A stretch of DNA of 64,000 bases from Streptomyces cyaneochromogenes (GTDB taxonomy: Bacteria; Actinomycetota; Actinomycetes; Streptomycetales; Streptomycetaceae). This document shows, piece after piece, positions 17,472 to 26,039 of the stretch. The stretch is from positions 9,114,001-9,178,000 of the forward strand of contig NZ_CP034539.1 in NCBI RefSeq assembly GCF_003963535.1, written 5' to 3'. Made by a program: the position numbers and the translations under genes. Below the pieces are notes generated by a model. The model was not told the DNA's origin and did no database searches. It saw only the letters and a list, made by a program, of their open reading frames with translations. Positions within the stretch are counted from its first letter, which is position 1; each line of letters starts with the position of its first letter.

Positions 17472-18122
17472 ATGCCGAACGAAGCCCGTCCGAGCACCGG
17501 AGAGCAGGCCAAGCGGCACGCGCTCGCGCAGCTGCGGCAGGCGATCCTGCAGGGCGAGATGGCCCCGGCACAGCGGCTGGTGGAGAACGAACTCGCCGAA
17601 CAGTTCGGTGTGACACGGGCCAGCATTCGCGCTGCACTCATCGACCTGGAGGCCCAGGGCCTGGTCGAGCGGATCCGCAACCGCGGTTCGCGGGTGCGGG
17701 TGGTGAGCGTCGAGGAAGCGGTCGCCATCACCGAGTGCCGCATGGCCCTGGAGGGGCTCTGCGCGGCCAAGGCCGCCGTCACGGCCAGTGACGAGCAGCT
17801 GGCCCGACTCGCCGACCTGGGCACGGCCATGACCAAGGCCGTGGCCGACGGCGAGCCGATGACGTACTCCGAGCTCAACCAGGAACTGCACGCCAGGATC
17901 CAGGAGTTCTCCGGTCAGCGGACCGCCGTGGAACTCCTGGAGCGGCTCCACGGCCAACTGGTGCGCCACCGCTTCCAGTTGGCGCTGCGGCCGGGACGTC
18001 CGCAGCACTCCCTGAATGAGCATCTGGCGATGATCGAGGCGATCACGGCCAGGGACCCGCAGGCGGCCGAGGCGGCCGTCCGCGCCCATCTCACCAGCGT
18101 GATCGAGGCGTTGCGCGACTGA
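17472..18122 (+). CDS. GntR-family (FadR/FCD) transcriptional regulator
   Basis: A 216-residue regulator. The N-terminal winged helix includes LVENELAEQFGVTRASIRAALIDLE in pieces typical of the family, and the C-terminal all-helical FCD ligand domain has the metal/ligand pattern around ELNQELHARI and HLAMIEAI. ATG at 17472 has AGGGAGGG ahead. It is the first gene before the galB-galC-galD-dioxygenase operon, transcribed in the same direction, and is the likely aromatic-acid-responsive repressor. A matching operator lies about 50 bp upstream. Confidence 0.87.
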   Translation: MPNEARPSTGEQAKRHALAQLRQAILQGEMAPAQRLVENELAEQFGVTRASIRAALIDLEAQGLVERIRNRGSRVRVVSVEEAVAITECRMALEGLCAAKAAVTASDEQLARLADLGTAMTKAVADGEPMTYSELNQELHARIQEFSGQRTAVELLERLHGQLVRHRFQLALRPGRPQHSLNEHLAMIEAITARDPQAAEAAVRAHLTSVIEALRD

Positions 18123-18181
18123 CGCGGAAGCGCCGGACGAGGGGGAGGCGGGCGTCCACCTGTCCACCAAGGAGAGCAGTA

Positions 18182-18931
18182 ATGACTCAGGCCAACGCGC
18201 CCGCCACCCCACGCTCCACCCTCGTCATCACCGCACACGCCGGGGACTTCGTGTGGCGGGCGGGCGGGGCCGTCGCCCTGTCCGCCGCCCGGGGCGAGGT
18301 GGTCACCATCGCGTGCCTGACCTTCGGCGAGCGCGGCGAGTCCGCCAAAGCCTGGCGCGAGGGCAGGAAACTGGCGGAGATCAAGGCGATACGGCGCGAC
18401 GAGGCCGAGCGAGCCGCCGCCACCCTCGGCGCCGAGGTCCGCTTCTTCGACGCCGGCGACTACCCGCTGACCGCCACGGCCGAGCTGACCGACCAACTCG
18501 TCGCCGTCTACCGCGAGACCCAGCCCGACGTCGTCCTCACCCACCCCACCGAGGACCCGTACAACAGTGACCACCCGGCCGCCAACAGCATGGCCCTGCA
18601 GGCCCGGATCCTCGCCCAGGCCATCGGCTACCCCGGCGACGGCGACATCATCGGCGCCCCGCCCGTCTTCTACTTCGAGCCGCACCAGCCCGAGATGAGC
18701 GGCTTCCGGCCCGAGGTCCTGCTCGACATCACCGAGGTGTGGGACACCAAACGCAAGGCCATGGAGTGCCTCGGTGCCCAGCAGCACCTGTGGGACTACT
18801 ACACCGACCTCGCCGTACGCCGCGGCGTCCAGCTCAAGCGCAACGCCGGACCCAACCTGGGCCTGGCCCACCGGACCCTGGCCGAGGCGTACATGCGCCC
18901 CTTCCCGCAGATCGCGAAGGAGCTGGCATGA
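18182..18931 (+). CDS. PIG-L family 4-oxalomesaconate hydratase, GalB-like
   Basis: A 249-residue PIG-L/LmbE-fold protein. The usual PHPDDE metal motif is replaced by TAHAGDFVWRAGG (17-29), close to the GalB enzymes of Pseudomonas, which hydrate 4-oxalomesaconate rather than deacetylate sugars. Later features are FGERGES, THPTEDPYNSDHP and FYFEPHQPE. It is immediately followed (ATGA overlap) by GalC- and GalD-like genes, which supports hydratase function and makes deacetylase activity unlikely. Confidence 0.8.
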   Translation: MTQANAPATPRSTLVITAHAGDFVWRAGGAVALSAARGEVVTIACLTFGERGESAKAWREGRKLAEIKAIRRDEAERAAATLGAEVRFFDAGDYPLTATAELTDQLVAVYRETQPDVVLTHPTEDPYNSDHPAANSMALQARILAQAIGYPGDGDIIGAPPVFYFEPHQPEMSGFRPEVLLDITEVWDTKRKAMECLGAQQHLWDYYTDLAVRRGVQLKRNAGPNLGLAHRTLAEAYMRPFPQIAKELA

Positions 18932-19638
18932 GCGGCGTGATCGTCACCGACCCGCCGAAGGCGGAGCTGAAGGACGTCGACGCGCTGGCCGGCTTCGGCG
19001 TGGCGACGGTGAGCGAGGCGATGGGCCGAACCGGCCTGCTGGGCCCGGGGATCCGCCCGATCCAGCAGGGCGTACGAGTCGCGGGCACGGCCGTCACCGT
19101 GCTCGGCCGGCCAGGCGACAACCTCATGATCCACGCCGCCGTGGAGCAGTGCGGCGAGGGCGACCTCCTGGTCGTCACCACCACCTCGCCGTGCACGGAC
19201 GGCCTGTTCGGCGAGCTGTTCGCGACCGCCCTGAAGCAGCGCGGGGTGCGCGCAGTCGTCCTCAACACGGGCATCCGCGACACCCAGGAGCTGCGGAAGT
19301 CGGGCTTCGCCGCCTGGTCCCGCGCGGTCTCCGCGCAGGGCACCGTCAAGGCCACCGGCGGCTCGGTCAACGTGCCGATCGCCATCGACGGCCAGGTGAT
19401 CCGACCCGGCGACGTGATCCTCGCCGACGACGACGGCGTCGTGGTCGTCCCCCGTGAGCGGGCTCGCGAGACGGTCGCGAAGTCCGAGGCCCGCGAGGCC
19501 AAGGAGGCCGCGACGCGCGCCGCGTTCCTCGACGGCCAACTGGGCCTGGACCGCTACGGGTTGCGGGAGACGCTGGTGCGGCTCGGCGTGACCTACAAGT
19601 CCTACGACGAGTATGTGCGCGAGGAGGCCGGGTCGTGA
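18928..19638 (+). CDS. 4-carboxy-4-hydroxy-2-oxoadipate aldolase, GalC/RraA family
   Basis: A 236-residue RraA-fold class II aldolase that would split 4-carboxy-4-hydroxy-2-oxoadipate into pyruvate and oxaloacetate. Family features are VATVSEAMGRTG, HAAVEQCGEGDLLVV, and the active-site segment NTGIRDTQEL with the metal-binding Asp. ATG at 18928 overlaps the galB stop; the open frame continues upstream inside galB but is not used. It overlaps the GalD-like gene by a GTGA. Confidence 0.85.
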   Translation: MSGVIVTDPPKAELKDVDALAGFGVATVSEAMGRTGLLGPGIRPIQQGVRVAGTAVTVLGRPGDNLMIHAAVEQCGEGDLLVVTTTSPCTDGLFGELFATALKQRGVRAVVLNTGIRDTQELRKSGFAAWSRAVSAQGTVKATGGSVNVPIAIDGQVIRPGDVILADDDGVVVVPRERARETVAKSEAREAKEAATRAAFLDGQLGLDRYGLRETLVRLGVTYKSYDEYVREEAGS

Positions 19639-20759
19639 CCGGGCCCACGGAGCTCCGCTGCATGCTGATGCGCGGCGGCACCTCCAAGGGCGCCTACTTC
19701 CTGGCCGAGGACCTCCCCGCCGAACCCGCCCTGCGCGACGCGCTGTTGCTCCGCGTGATGGGCAGCCCCGACGAACGGCAGATCGACGGCCTGGGCGGCG
19801 CCCACCCGCTCGCCAGCAAGGTCGCGGTGGTCTCGCCCTCGTCGGACCCGGCGGCCGATGTCGACTACCTGTTCCTGCAAGTGGCCGTCGGCAAACCAGA
19901 AGTGAGTGTCCGTCAGAACTGCGGGAACATCCTCGCTGGCGTAGGGCCGTTCGCCGTGGAACGCGGCCTGGTCCCGGCGGGGGAGGAGCGGACCTCCGTA
20001 CGCATCCGCATGGTCAACACCGGCGACCTCGCCACCGCGACCTTCCCGACGCCGGGCGGCCGCGTCGACTACACGGGGGGCACCGAGATCTCGGGCGTGC
20101 CTGGTACGGCCGCCGCGGTGGTGATCGAGTTCCCGGCGGGCGCGGGCAGACTGCTGCCCACGGGCCGCCCACGGGACATGATCGACGGCATCCCGGTGAC
20201 CTGCGTGGACAACGGCATGCCGACGGTGCTGATGACAGCGGACTGCGTGCAGGTCACCGGCTACGAGACCCCCAAGGACCTGGAGGAGGACCTGAAGCTC
20301 GCCGACCGGCTCCGCGAGATCCGGCTGAAGGCGGGCCACTTGATGGGCCTGGGCGACGTGTCGGACACGACCGTCCCGAAGCTCACCCTCCTCGCCCCGC
20401 CCCGGCACGGCGGCGCAGTCACCACCCGCACCTTCATCCCGGTCCGCTGCCACACCTCGATCGGCGTGCTCGGCGCGGCGAGCGTCGCCGCCGGACTGCG
20501 CGTCGAAGGCGGCGTCGGTGCGGAACTCGCGCGACTGCCCGCCGAAGGCGACCCCATCCGCCTCGAACACCCCGCAGGTTTCCTGGACATCGACAGCAGT
20601 CTCACCACCGACCCCGACGGCCTGCCCGTCGCCCGCCGCACCGCCGTCGTCCGCACGGCCCGCAAGATCTTCGACGGCACCGTTTTCCCCGGCCCGCCGA
20701 GACGGCCCCGATCCCCGCACATTCCCCTGGAGGCCCCCGATGACCCCGCCGCTCGGTGA
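19635..20759 (+). CDS. 4-oxalomesaconate tautomerase, GalD/PrpF family
   Basis: A 374-residue PrpF-family isomerase; GalD tautomerises the keto and enol forms of 4-oxalomesaconate. Recognised by CMLMRGGTSKGAYF at the N-terminus, IDGLGGAHPLASKVA, the catalytic Cys region QNCGNIL, and CVDNGMPTVLM. GTG at 19635 overlaps the GalC stop, with GAGGAGG ahead. The C-terminus overlaps the dioxygenase gene by 20 bp, so all four enzymes are translationally coupled. Confidence 0.87.
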   Translation: MTGPTELRCMLMRGGTSKGAYFLAEDLPAEPALRDALLLRVMGSPDERQIDGLGGAHPLASKVAVVSPSSDPAADVDYLFLQVAVGKPEVSVRQNCGNILAGVGPFAVERGLVPAGEERTSVRIRMVNTGDLATATFPTPGGRVDYTGGTEISGVPGTAAAVVIEFPAGAGRLLPTGRPRDMIDGIPVTCVDNGMPTVLMTADCVQVTGYETPKDLEEDLKLADRLREIRLKAGHLMGLGDVSDTTVPKLTLLAPPRHGGAVTTRTFIPVRCHTSIGVLGAASVAAGLRVEGGVGAELARLPAEGDPIRLEHPAGFLDIDSSLTTDPDGLPVARRTAVVRTARKIFDGTVFPGPPRRPRSPHIPLEAPDDPAAR

Positions 20760-21690
20760 CATCGCCCACATCGGCCACGCCCAGCTGTTCTCCCCGGACC
20801 TGGACGCCAGCGTCGCCTTCTTCACCGACTATGTCGGGCTCACCGTCAGCGGCCGGGAAGGCGACACCGTCTACCTGCGGACCTTCGACGACTACGAGCA
20901 CCACAGCCTGGTCCTCACCGCCCGCGACCGGCCCGGCCTCGGCAGGCTCGCCCTGCGCACCTCGAGCGAGGAGGGACTGCACCGCCGTATCAAGGCCGTC
21001 GAGGCCGCCGGCGGCTCCGGCAAGTGGGTCGAGGACGAGCCCGGCATCGGCAGGCTGTACCTCACCACCGATCCCGACGGGCACGAGCACGCCCTGTACT
21101 GGGAGAGCGAGTACTACAGGGCACCGGACGAGCTGAGGCCGGCGCTGAAGAACCAGCCGCAGGCCAAGCCCAACCGGGGTGTGGGAGTGCGGCGCCTGGA
21201 CCACGTCAACTTCCTCGCCGCCGACGTGCTCGCCAACGCCGAGTTCCAGGAGCGGGTGCTGGGCGCCCGGCCGACGGAGCAGATCCAGCTGAACTCCGGG
21301 AAGATCGCGGCCCGCTGGCTGACCTTCACCGACAAGTCGTACGACGTCGTCTACACCTCGGACTGGACCGGCTCCACCGGCCGGCTGCACCACATCGCCT
21401 TCGCGACCGACACCCGTGAGGAGATCCTGCGCGCCGCCGATCTCGCCATCGACAGCGGCGTGTTCATCGAGACGGGCCCGCACAAGCACGCCATCCAGCA
21501 GACGTTCTTCCTGTACGTCTACGAGCCCGGCGGCAACCGCGTCGAGCTGTGCAACCCGCTCACGCGCCTCGTGCTGGCCCCGGACTGGCCGCTGATCACC
21601 TGGACCGAGGCCGAGCGGGCCAAGGGGCAGGCGTGGGGCCTGAAGACGATCGAGTCCTTCCACACGCACGGGACGCCCCCGGTCGCCTGA
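20740..21690 (+). CDS. Type I (VOC) extradiol dioxygenase, catechol 2,3-dioxygenase-like
   Basis: A 316-residue ring-cleaving dioxygenase with two vicinal-oxygen-chelate modules. Metal ligands expected from catechol 2,3-dioxygenase are present in the second module: His155 in RLDHVNF, His217 or His218 in RLHHIAF and Glu269 in GGNRVEL. ATG at 20740 has GGAGG ahead and lies inside the galD end. It would make the ring-fission product processed by the upstream GalD, GalB and GalC enzymes. Known gallate dioxygenases belong to the unrelated LigAB family, so substrate and cleavage position are open. Confidence 0.83.
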   Translation: MTPPLGDIAHIGHAQLFSPDLDASVAFFTDYVGLTVSGREGDTVYLRTFDDYEHHSLVLTARDRPGLGRLALRTSSEEGLHRRIKAVEAAGGSGKWVEDEPGIGRLYLTTDPDGHEHALYWESEYYRAPDELRPALKNQPQAKPNRGVGVRRLDHVNFLAADVLANAEFQERVLGARPTEQIQLNSGKIAARWLTFTDKSYDVVYTSDWTGSTGRLHHIAFATDTREEILRAADLAIDSGVFIETGPHKHAIQQTFFLYVYEPGGNRVELCNPLTRLVLAPDWPLITWTEAERAKGQAWGLKTIESFHTHGTPPVA

Positions 21691-21708
21691 CGCGCCCGTT
21701 CCCTCATT

Positions 21709-21724
21709 CTCCGGACGCCCGGAG
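21709..21724 (+). terminator. Short hairpin after the dioxygenase operon
   Basis: CTCCGG/CCGGAG with a 4-base loop begins 18 bp after the dioxygenase stop. It is a weak, T-less hairpin, so confidence is moderate. Confidence 0.4.
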
Positions 21725-21772
21725 CCGTCTCTGGACGCCCTGGGTCTGGGACGACCCTGGATTGTCGCTGAG

Positions 21773-21783
21773 ATTGTTGACAA
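21773..21783. promoter_or_regulatory. Second copy of the GntR operator core
   Basis: ATTGTTGACAA here is identical to the core at 17411-17421. It lies downstream of the dioxygenase in a 337-bp gap (21691-22027) that holds no convincing gene; a short open frame after it (to 21866) resembles nothing known. It may mark a promoter for a lost or unrecognised regulon gene. Confidence 0.5.
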
Positions 21784-22027
21784 AACTGATCGGCATCGCC
21801 GCGGCGCGCGGCGGCAAGCGGGCGGACCGCAGTGACAGTGAGCGGGAACTGATCGGCGCGCACTGAGCGCACCCACCGGATGTGCCCCGACTGACGTCCG
21901 TCACCCGCCGATTGGCGTCCGTCATATGTACCGATGAGCCGAACTGGGTTATACGACGGTCTCGCGTATTGTTGCGTCATATGCCTGCTGTGACGCGGGC
22001 GACCCTCGGTGTGCCCGGGGCAGGGGA

Positions 22028-22318
22028 GTGGAACGGTTAAGGGGGATCGGTGACGTGACGGTATTTCTCGCGCTGGTGGCAGTCGTCGGGTACATGGCCA
22101 CCGCCCATCTGCCGTGGTGGGTGGTCGTGGTCGTGGCCCTGCTGATGGCGGGATTCGCCGCGGGGAGGTCCTGGAGCCCGGTCCGGGGTGCCAGGACCAC
22201 CACGACGCCGGGTCCTACGGATCGGCCTTCGTGCCCTCCGGCGGACATGTACCCGCCTGTCCCGCCCGCCCCGCCGGTCTCGGTGAGCGTGGGTGCCACC
22301 TGCCCGGACGATCAGTGA
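22028..22318 (+). CDS. Small membrane protein with Pro-rich tail
   Basis: Unrecognised 96-residue protein with two N-terminal hydrophobic segments (VFLALVAVVGYMATAHL and WWVVVVVALLMAGFAAG) and a Pro/Thr-rich C-terminus, so probably membrane-anchored. If translation starts at GTG 22028, codon 4 (22037-22039) is TTA, the rare bldA-dependent leucine codon; GTG at 22055 with AAGGGGG upstream would avoid it. Converges with the esterase gene downstream. Confidence 0.55.
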   Translation: MERLRGIGDVTVFLALVAVVGYMATAHLPWWVVVVVALLMAGFAAGRSWSPVRGARTTTTPGPTDRPSCPPADMYPPVPPAPPVSVSVGATCPDDQ

Positions 22319-22375
22319 CCGGGGCGCGCTGTCACCGACCGGCGGAGCGGATCGGCCTGTCGTGCGTCCGGGGTC

Positions 22376-23317
22376 TCAGGGCAGTCGACTGCCCGTGGCC
22401 TCCCGCAGATGCCGGGCGATGATCGCGTACACCTCGCGCGCCTTCTCCTCGTCCTGCCCGTCGTACCCGTGATCGGCGCCGCGCACCTCATGGTGCTCGA
22501 CCAGGGCACCTGCCTCCCGGAGCCGCTCGGCATAGTGCTCGCCCTCGGCCCGGAGCAGGTCGTACTCGGCGGTGACCAGCAGGGCCGGGGCGATGCCCTT
22601 CAGGTCCGCGGTGTCCGAGGGGTGAGCGGGGGACACCAGCCGGTCGAGGCGCCGGCGCACGTCAGGGACGTACGAGGTGTCGAAGACGTCGGCCATCCAG
22701 GGCCGCAGCATCGGCTTGGCGATGGCGGCGCGCTTGTCCCGGGCGCCCGTCGCCAGGTCGAGCGGCGGATAGTGCAGGGCCTGGAGCGCGATCGAGGGGC
22801 CGCCCTCCTCCAGTGCCTGCCGTGCCACGGCCGCCGCGAGCCCGCCGCCCGCACTCTGCCCGCCCACGGTGAGCCGGTCGCCGTCCCAGCCCTCCTCGGC
22901 GCCGTGCTCCGCGACCCACCGGACGACGTCGTACGCCTGCCGGGGCGGCGCCGGGAACGGATGCTGCGGCGCGACGACATAGTCCACGTTGATCACGACC
23001 ACCCCCGCCTCGGCGGCGAGGAAGCGGCACAGCGGGTCGTCGAGTTCGGTCAGCGTCATGACGTAACCGCCGCCGTGGAAGTTGACGTGCACCGGGGGAG
23101 CGGGCTCGTCGTCCGCCGGCAGATACACGGTGGCCCGCGCCGGGGCGATCGACGTCGGGATCGTCAACTCCCGTGTCCTGCGCGGATATTCGGGGAACCG
23201 GGCGTGCGAGGCCGCGGCGGAGCCCCGGCCGCCGGAGCGGCGGTCCGCCATGACGGTCACCCGTTGCATGGCCTTGGCGACGAAGGCGGCCACCGCGGGC
23301 CGGGCCAGGAGGGACAT
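22376..23317 (-). CDS. Alpha/beta hydrolase, HSL-family esterase
   Basis: A 313-residue carboxylesterase of the hormone-sensitive-lipase family: oxyanion motif FHGGGYV, nucleophile elbow GGQSAGGGLAA, catalytic Asp in TAEYDLLRAEGE and His in GADHGYDG. No signal peptide, so cytoplasmic. ATG at 23317 has GGAG 5 bases ahead; GTG at 23335 lacks a ribosome site. It is a single-gene unit behind a near-consensus promoter and lies just before tRNA-Pro. Confidence 0.87.
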   Translation of the reverse strand: MSLLARPAVAAFVAKAMQRVTVMADRRSGGRGSAAASHARFPEYPRRTRELTIPTSIAPARATVYLPADDEPAPPVHVNFHGGGYVMTLTELDDPLCRFLAAEAGVVVINVDYVVAPQHPFPAPPRQAYDVVRWVAEHGAEEGWDGDRLTVGGQSAGGGLAAAVARQALEEGGPSIALQALHYPPLDLATGARDKRAAIAKPMLRPWMADVFDTSYVPDVRRRLDRLVSPAHPSDTADLKGIAPALLVTAEYDLLRAEGEHYAERLREAGALVEHHEVRGADHGYDGQDEEKAREVYAIIARHLREATGSRLP

Positions 23318-23383
23318 GTTGCTCCGTTCGGTCACGGCCCGGGGGCGGGGCCTGCCCGGCTGTCGATTCTGTTGAGTTAGGCA

Positions 23384-23411
23384 ATTATAGGTGGCAGCAA
23401 CTATGGGTCAA
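23384..23411 (-). promoter_or_regulatory. Strong vegetative promoter of the esterase gene
   Basis: On the minus strand TTGACC (23406-23411) and a perfect TATAAT (23384-23389) are separated by 16 bp, about 67 bp before the esterase ATG. This is unusually close to consensus for Streptomyces. Confidence 0.75.
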
Positions 23412-23493
23412 GGGGGCGGCCCGGTCGGGAGCGGGCGGCGCATGAGGTAGGGTTGACCTGCATGATCACGCGGTTCGCCGCGCGAACGGGCAC

Positions 23494-23567
<74 letters not shown>

Positions 23568-23595
23568 CTACTACAGGACTACGTAGTCGCAGGTC

Positions 23596-23629
23596 AGGGC
23601 CTTGGATCACTTAGGTGAGACGAGGCCCT
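23596..23629 (+). terminator. Hairpin after tRNA-Pro
   Basis: AGGGCCT (23596-23602) pairs with AGGCCCT (23623-23629) around a 20-base loop, about 30 bp after the tRNA. It could terminate the tRNA transcript; weak evidence. Confidence 0.35.
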
Positions 23630-23748
23630 TGATCGTTTCTAAGGCTCTCGTCTCACAACTTCTCACCAACGACAAAGTACTTGGCGAATACGCACGGCAG
23701 CAGCAACCGCTCAGTCAGCTCCTGGCCCGCGGTGCCGACCCACTCCAT

Positions 23749-23937
23749 TTAGTGGGGCCCACAAAGAGTCCTCCAGGGCAGCATTGACGCTGCCATGCCG
23801 GTCAGTCGCGGCGCATAGCGCTCGCTCGCCTTTTTGCCTGCCTCAATCCTGCGCAACTCCGTCAAGTTGTACATACCGGCTTGCGACCCAAGCGGTACCA
23901 GCTCGTAGGTATCCGTAGGCGCCTCTATCGGCGTCAT
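23749..23937 (-). CDS. Small hypothetical ORF, 62 aa
   Basis: Not recognised. ATG at 23937 follows a GGGGGAT ribosome-like site, and the composition (TYELVPLGSQAGMYNLTELR) looks protein-like, but there is no domain, signal peptide or operon partner. The rest of the 23568-24230 gap shows only low-quality open frames and no integrase, so this may be a remnant of an element once integrated next to the tRNA. Confidence 0.35.
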   Translation of the reverse strand: MTPIEAPTDTYELVPLGSQAGMYNLTELRRIEAGKKASERYAPRLTGMAASMLPWRTLCGPH

Positions 23938-24230
23938 GATCCCCCACTAAACCGCAGATCAGCGACGCTTCCCAAGGGATGGCAGCCCACCAGACACCGT
24001 CCGCACGCTGGTGCTGACACGTACTTCGCGCAGCGGCGTTGCCCAGCGCCGGCCGCGTGGAGGTTCTGTCGGCAGCCAGGAGAGCGGGGCGGCTTGATGG
24101 GGTCGCCCGGCTGTCGGCCGTTGACGTCGTCGACATGGGCCCACAGCCCACCCGCGGTGTCCTCGCAGTCGGCGTCGAACGTGCCGAATCGATCAAGGAG
24201 CACCAAGCCCACCAGGGATAAACGCCAGGC

Positions 24231-24902
24231 TCAGGGAGAGAGGGCGGGGAGGGAATGGCTACGGTCATCAAGCATCGGCGACAGGAGCAGCTGGGCCAGG
24301 ATTGCCGGGCCGTTGCGGTCGCGTGCCATCAAGGTGACACCTGCCGCGAGGCCGCCGCCGGCGCTCGCACCCCCGAGGACGATGCGTTCAGGGTCGATGT
24401 TGAGCTCGTGGGCGTGATCCGACACCCACACCAGGCCCGCGTAGCAATCCTCGACGGGACCCGGGTGGGGTGTCTCAGGTGCGAGCCGGTACTCGACCGA
24501 AACCACGGCCATGCCCATCGGCTCGGCCAGGTTCAACATCTCGACGAGGCCGAACCGGTTGTCTCCGACGATCATGCCGCCGCCGTGGATGTGGTAAAGC
24601 GCCGGGGTCGGGGTCGTCGCATGCTTCGGGAGACAGATCAGCAGCGAGATGTCCGGTTCCCCGTCCGGCCCTGGCACCGCCCGCTCCTCCACGCTGTAGG
24701 TGCCACCGCGCGAAAGGATCTCGTCGGTCGGGGTCTCCACCCCGGGGACGGGCTTGCGCATCTCAACGATGTTGTCCAAACGGTACGCGTCGGGGGAGCG
24801 CAGGCTGGTCAGGATCTCAAGGACGGGAGCGAGCTCCGGGTCGAAGGGCGGAGGCGGTCCGACCGGTTGGGGGGATGACAGGTCCGTGATTTGCGTGGTC
24901 AT
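24231..24902 (-). pseudogene. 3'-truncated HSL-family esterase
   Basis: An intact start (ATG 24902, AAGGAG ahead) leads into a clear HSL esterase: HIHGGGMIVGDN oxyanion motif, VEYRLAPE, and nucleophile elbow LGGASAGGGLAAG. Homology stops at PMLDDR (about residue 213) and the frame ends ten residues later. The last third, carrying the catalytic Asp and His, is missing, and the sequence beyond shows no continuation in any frame. A deletion or recombination end is likely; the 223-residue product should be inactive. Confidence 0.82.
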
Positions 24903-25215
24903 GTGTTCTCCTTGCGGTGGTCGACTGGGTGTCTGCCTGCCCCAGCTCACGGGGCAGCGGCACATGTCACGTGACCGATGCGGCCCGCCATCTGGTGGGG
25001 CAACCTGAGCGCTCGACACGTGAACTGGTGACGCGCAGCGTCTGGAGACGCGCGGCACGATCGCGACGACCAGGCGAGTGCCGGAAGCGCGACGACGGCG
25101 TCGTCGACGCGCTTCTCGGTGTTGCAGCAGCGTCTGAGAGTTCTCCGTGTGAAGGAGGGGGTTCCGCCGTCGGATCGAGCTGTTCGCGAGTGGCTACTCG
25201 GAGCCGGTGCCTGGC

Positions 25216-26001
25216 TCAGACGGTCCGGACAGTGCCGCCGTCAATGACGTACTCCGCGCCCACAATGGATGAGGCTCGGTCCGAGACAAGGAAGCCGACC
25301 AGGTCCGCAACCTCTTCCGTCGTTGCGAACCTTCCGAGTGGAAGCCCTCCGAGGGAAGCCATCAGGCTCTGCTTCGCCTCCTCGCGGGTCAGTCCGTTGC
25401 CCTCGGCGAGCTGGTCGATGAAGCCCTCATACGCTCCGGTCTGAATCCCCCCGGGGCTGACAGCGTTTACTCGCACTCCTCGTGGCGCCAGTTCGTTCGC
25501 AAGACCCTTGCTGTACGTACGCAACGCACCCTTCGCTGACGCGTACGGCAACGTCGCGTCGTGCAACGGCATCTGACGCTGGATCGACGTGACGTGGACA
25601 ACTACTCCTGATCCGGCCTCCACCATTGCCGGCAGCAGCGCTCGATCCAGTCGGACAGCTCCCAAGAAGTTCAGGTTGAGTTCCGCCAGCCAGTGCTCCT
25701 CAGTCGCTGCCGCGAACCCGCCAGGTGGGGTTGACGACCCTCCGACAACGTGCACCAGGATGTCCAGCGCACCTCCCTCAGAGATCTTGGACACCACAAC
25801 CTCTACACCGCCCACCGTGGAAGTGTCCGCCTCGATGAATCGGTCGGGGCGCTCGTAGCCGCCGGGCATAGTGCGTGCCGTGGTCCACACGTCGGCACCC
25901 ATCTCTCGCAGTCTCTCTACGACGGCCTTGCCCGAGCCCTTCGAACCGCCCGTGACCAGCGCCCGGCGACCGTCGAGACGATCGCGATCTGAACTAGACA
26001 T
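25216..26001 (-). CDS. Short-chain dehydrogenase/reductase
   Basis: A complete classical SDR of 261 residues: TGGSKGSGKAV cofactor motif, VHVVGGS in place of NNAG, the catalytic segment SIQRQMP...YASAKGAL with Tyr-x3-Lys, and a C-terminal VIDGGTVRTV typical of this group. ATG at 26001 has GGAGAG 5-6 bases ahead and is preferred to GTG at 26013. It is tandem with an NTF2-like gene upstream; the substrate cannot be told. Confidence 0.85.
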   Translation of the reverse strand: MSSSDRDRLDGRRALVTGGSKGSGKAVVERLREMGADVWTTARTMPGGYERPDRFIEADTSTVGGVEVVVSKISEGGALDILVHVVGGSSTPPGGFAAATEEHWLAELNLNFLGAVRLDRALLPAMVEAGSGVVVHVTSIQRQMPLHDATLPYASAKGALRTYSKGLANELAPRGVRVNAVSPGGIQTGAYEGFIDQLAEGNGLTREEAKQSLMASLGGLPLGRFATTEEVADLVGFLVSDRASSIVGAEYVIDGGTVRTV

Positions 26002-26039
26002 TTTTCTCTCCACTGAAGATCGAGGTGGTGCGGGTTCGG

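Noticed and set aside
18182..18931. PIG-L protein as a sugar deacetylase (LmbE/MshB type)
   Set aside because: The PHPDDE zinc motif is replaced by AHAGDF, and the operon partners are GalC- and GalD-like.
23934..24212. 92-codon minus-strand frame near the tRNA with several Cys residues
   Set aside because: No ribosome site, no recognisable domain and overlapping alternative frames; too weak to call.
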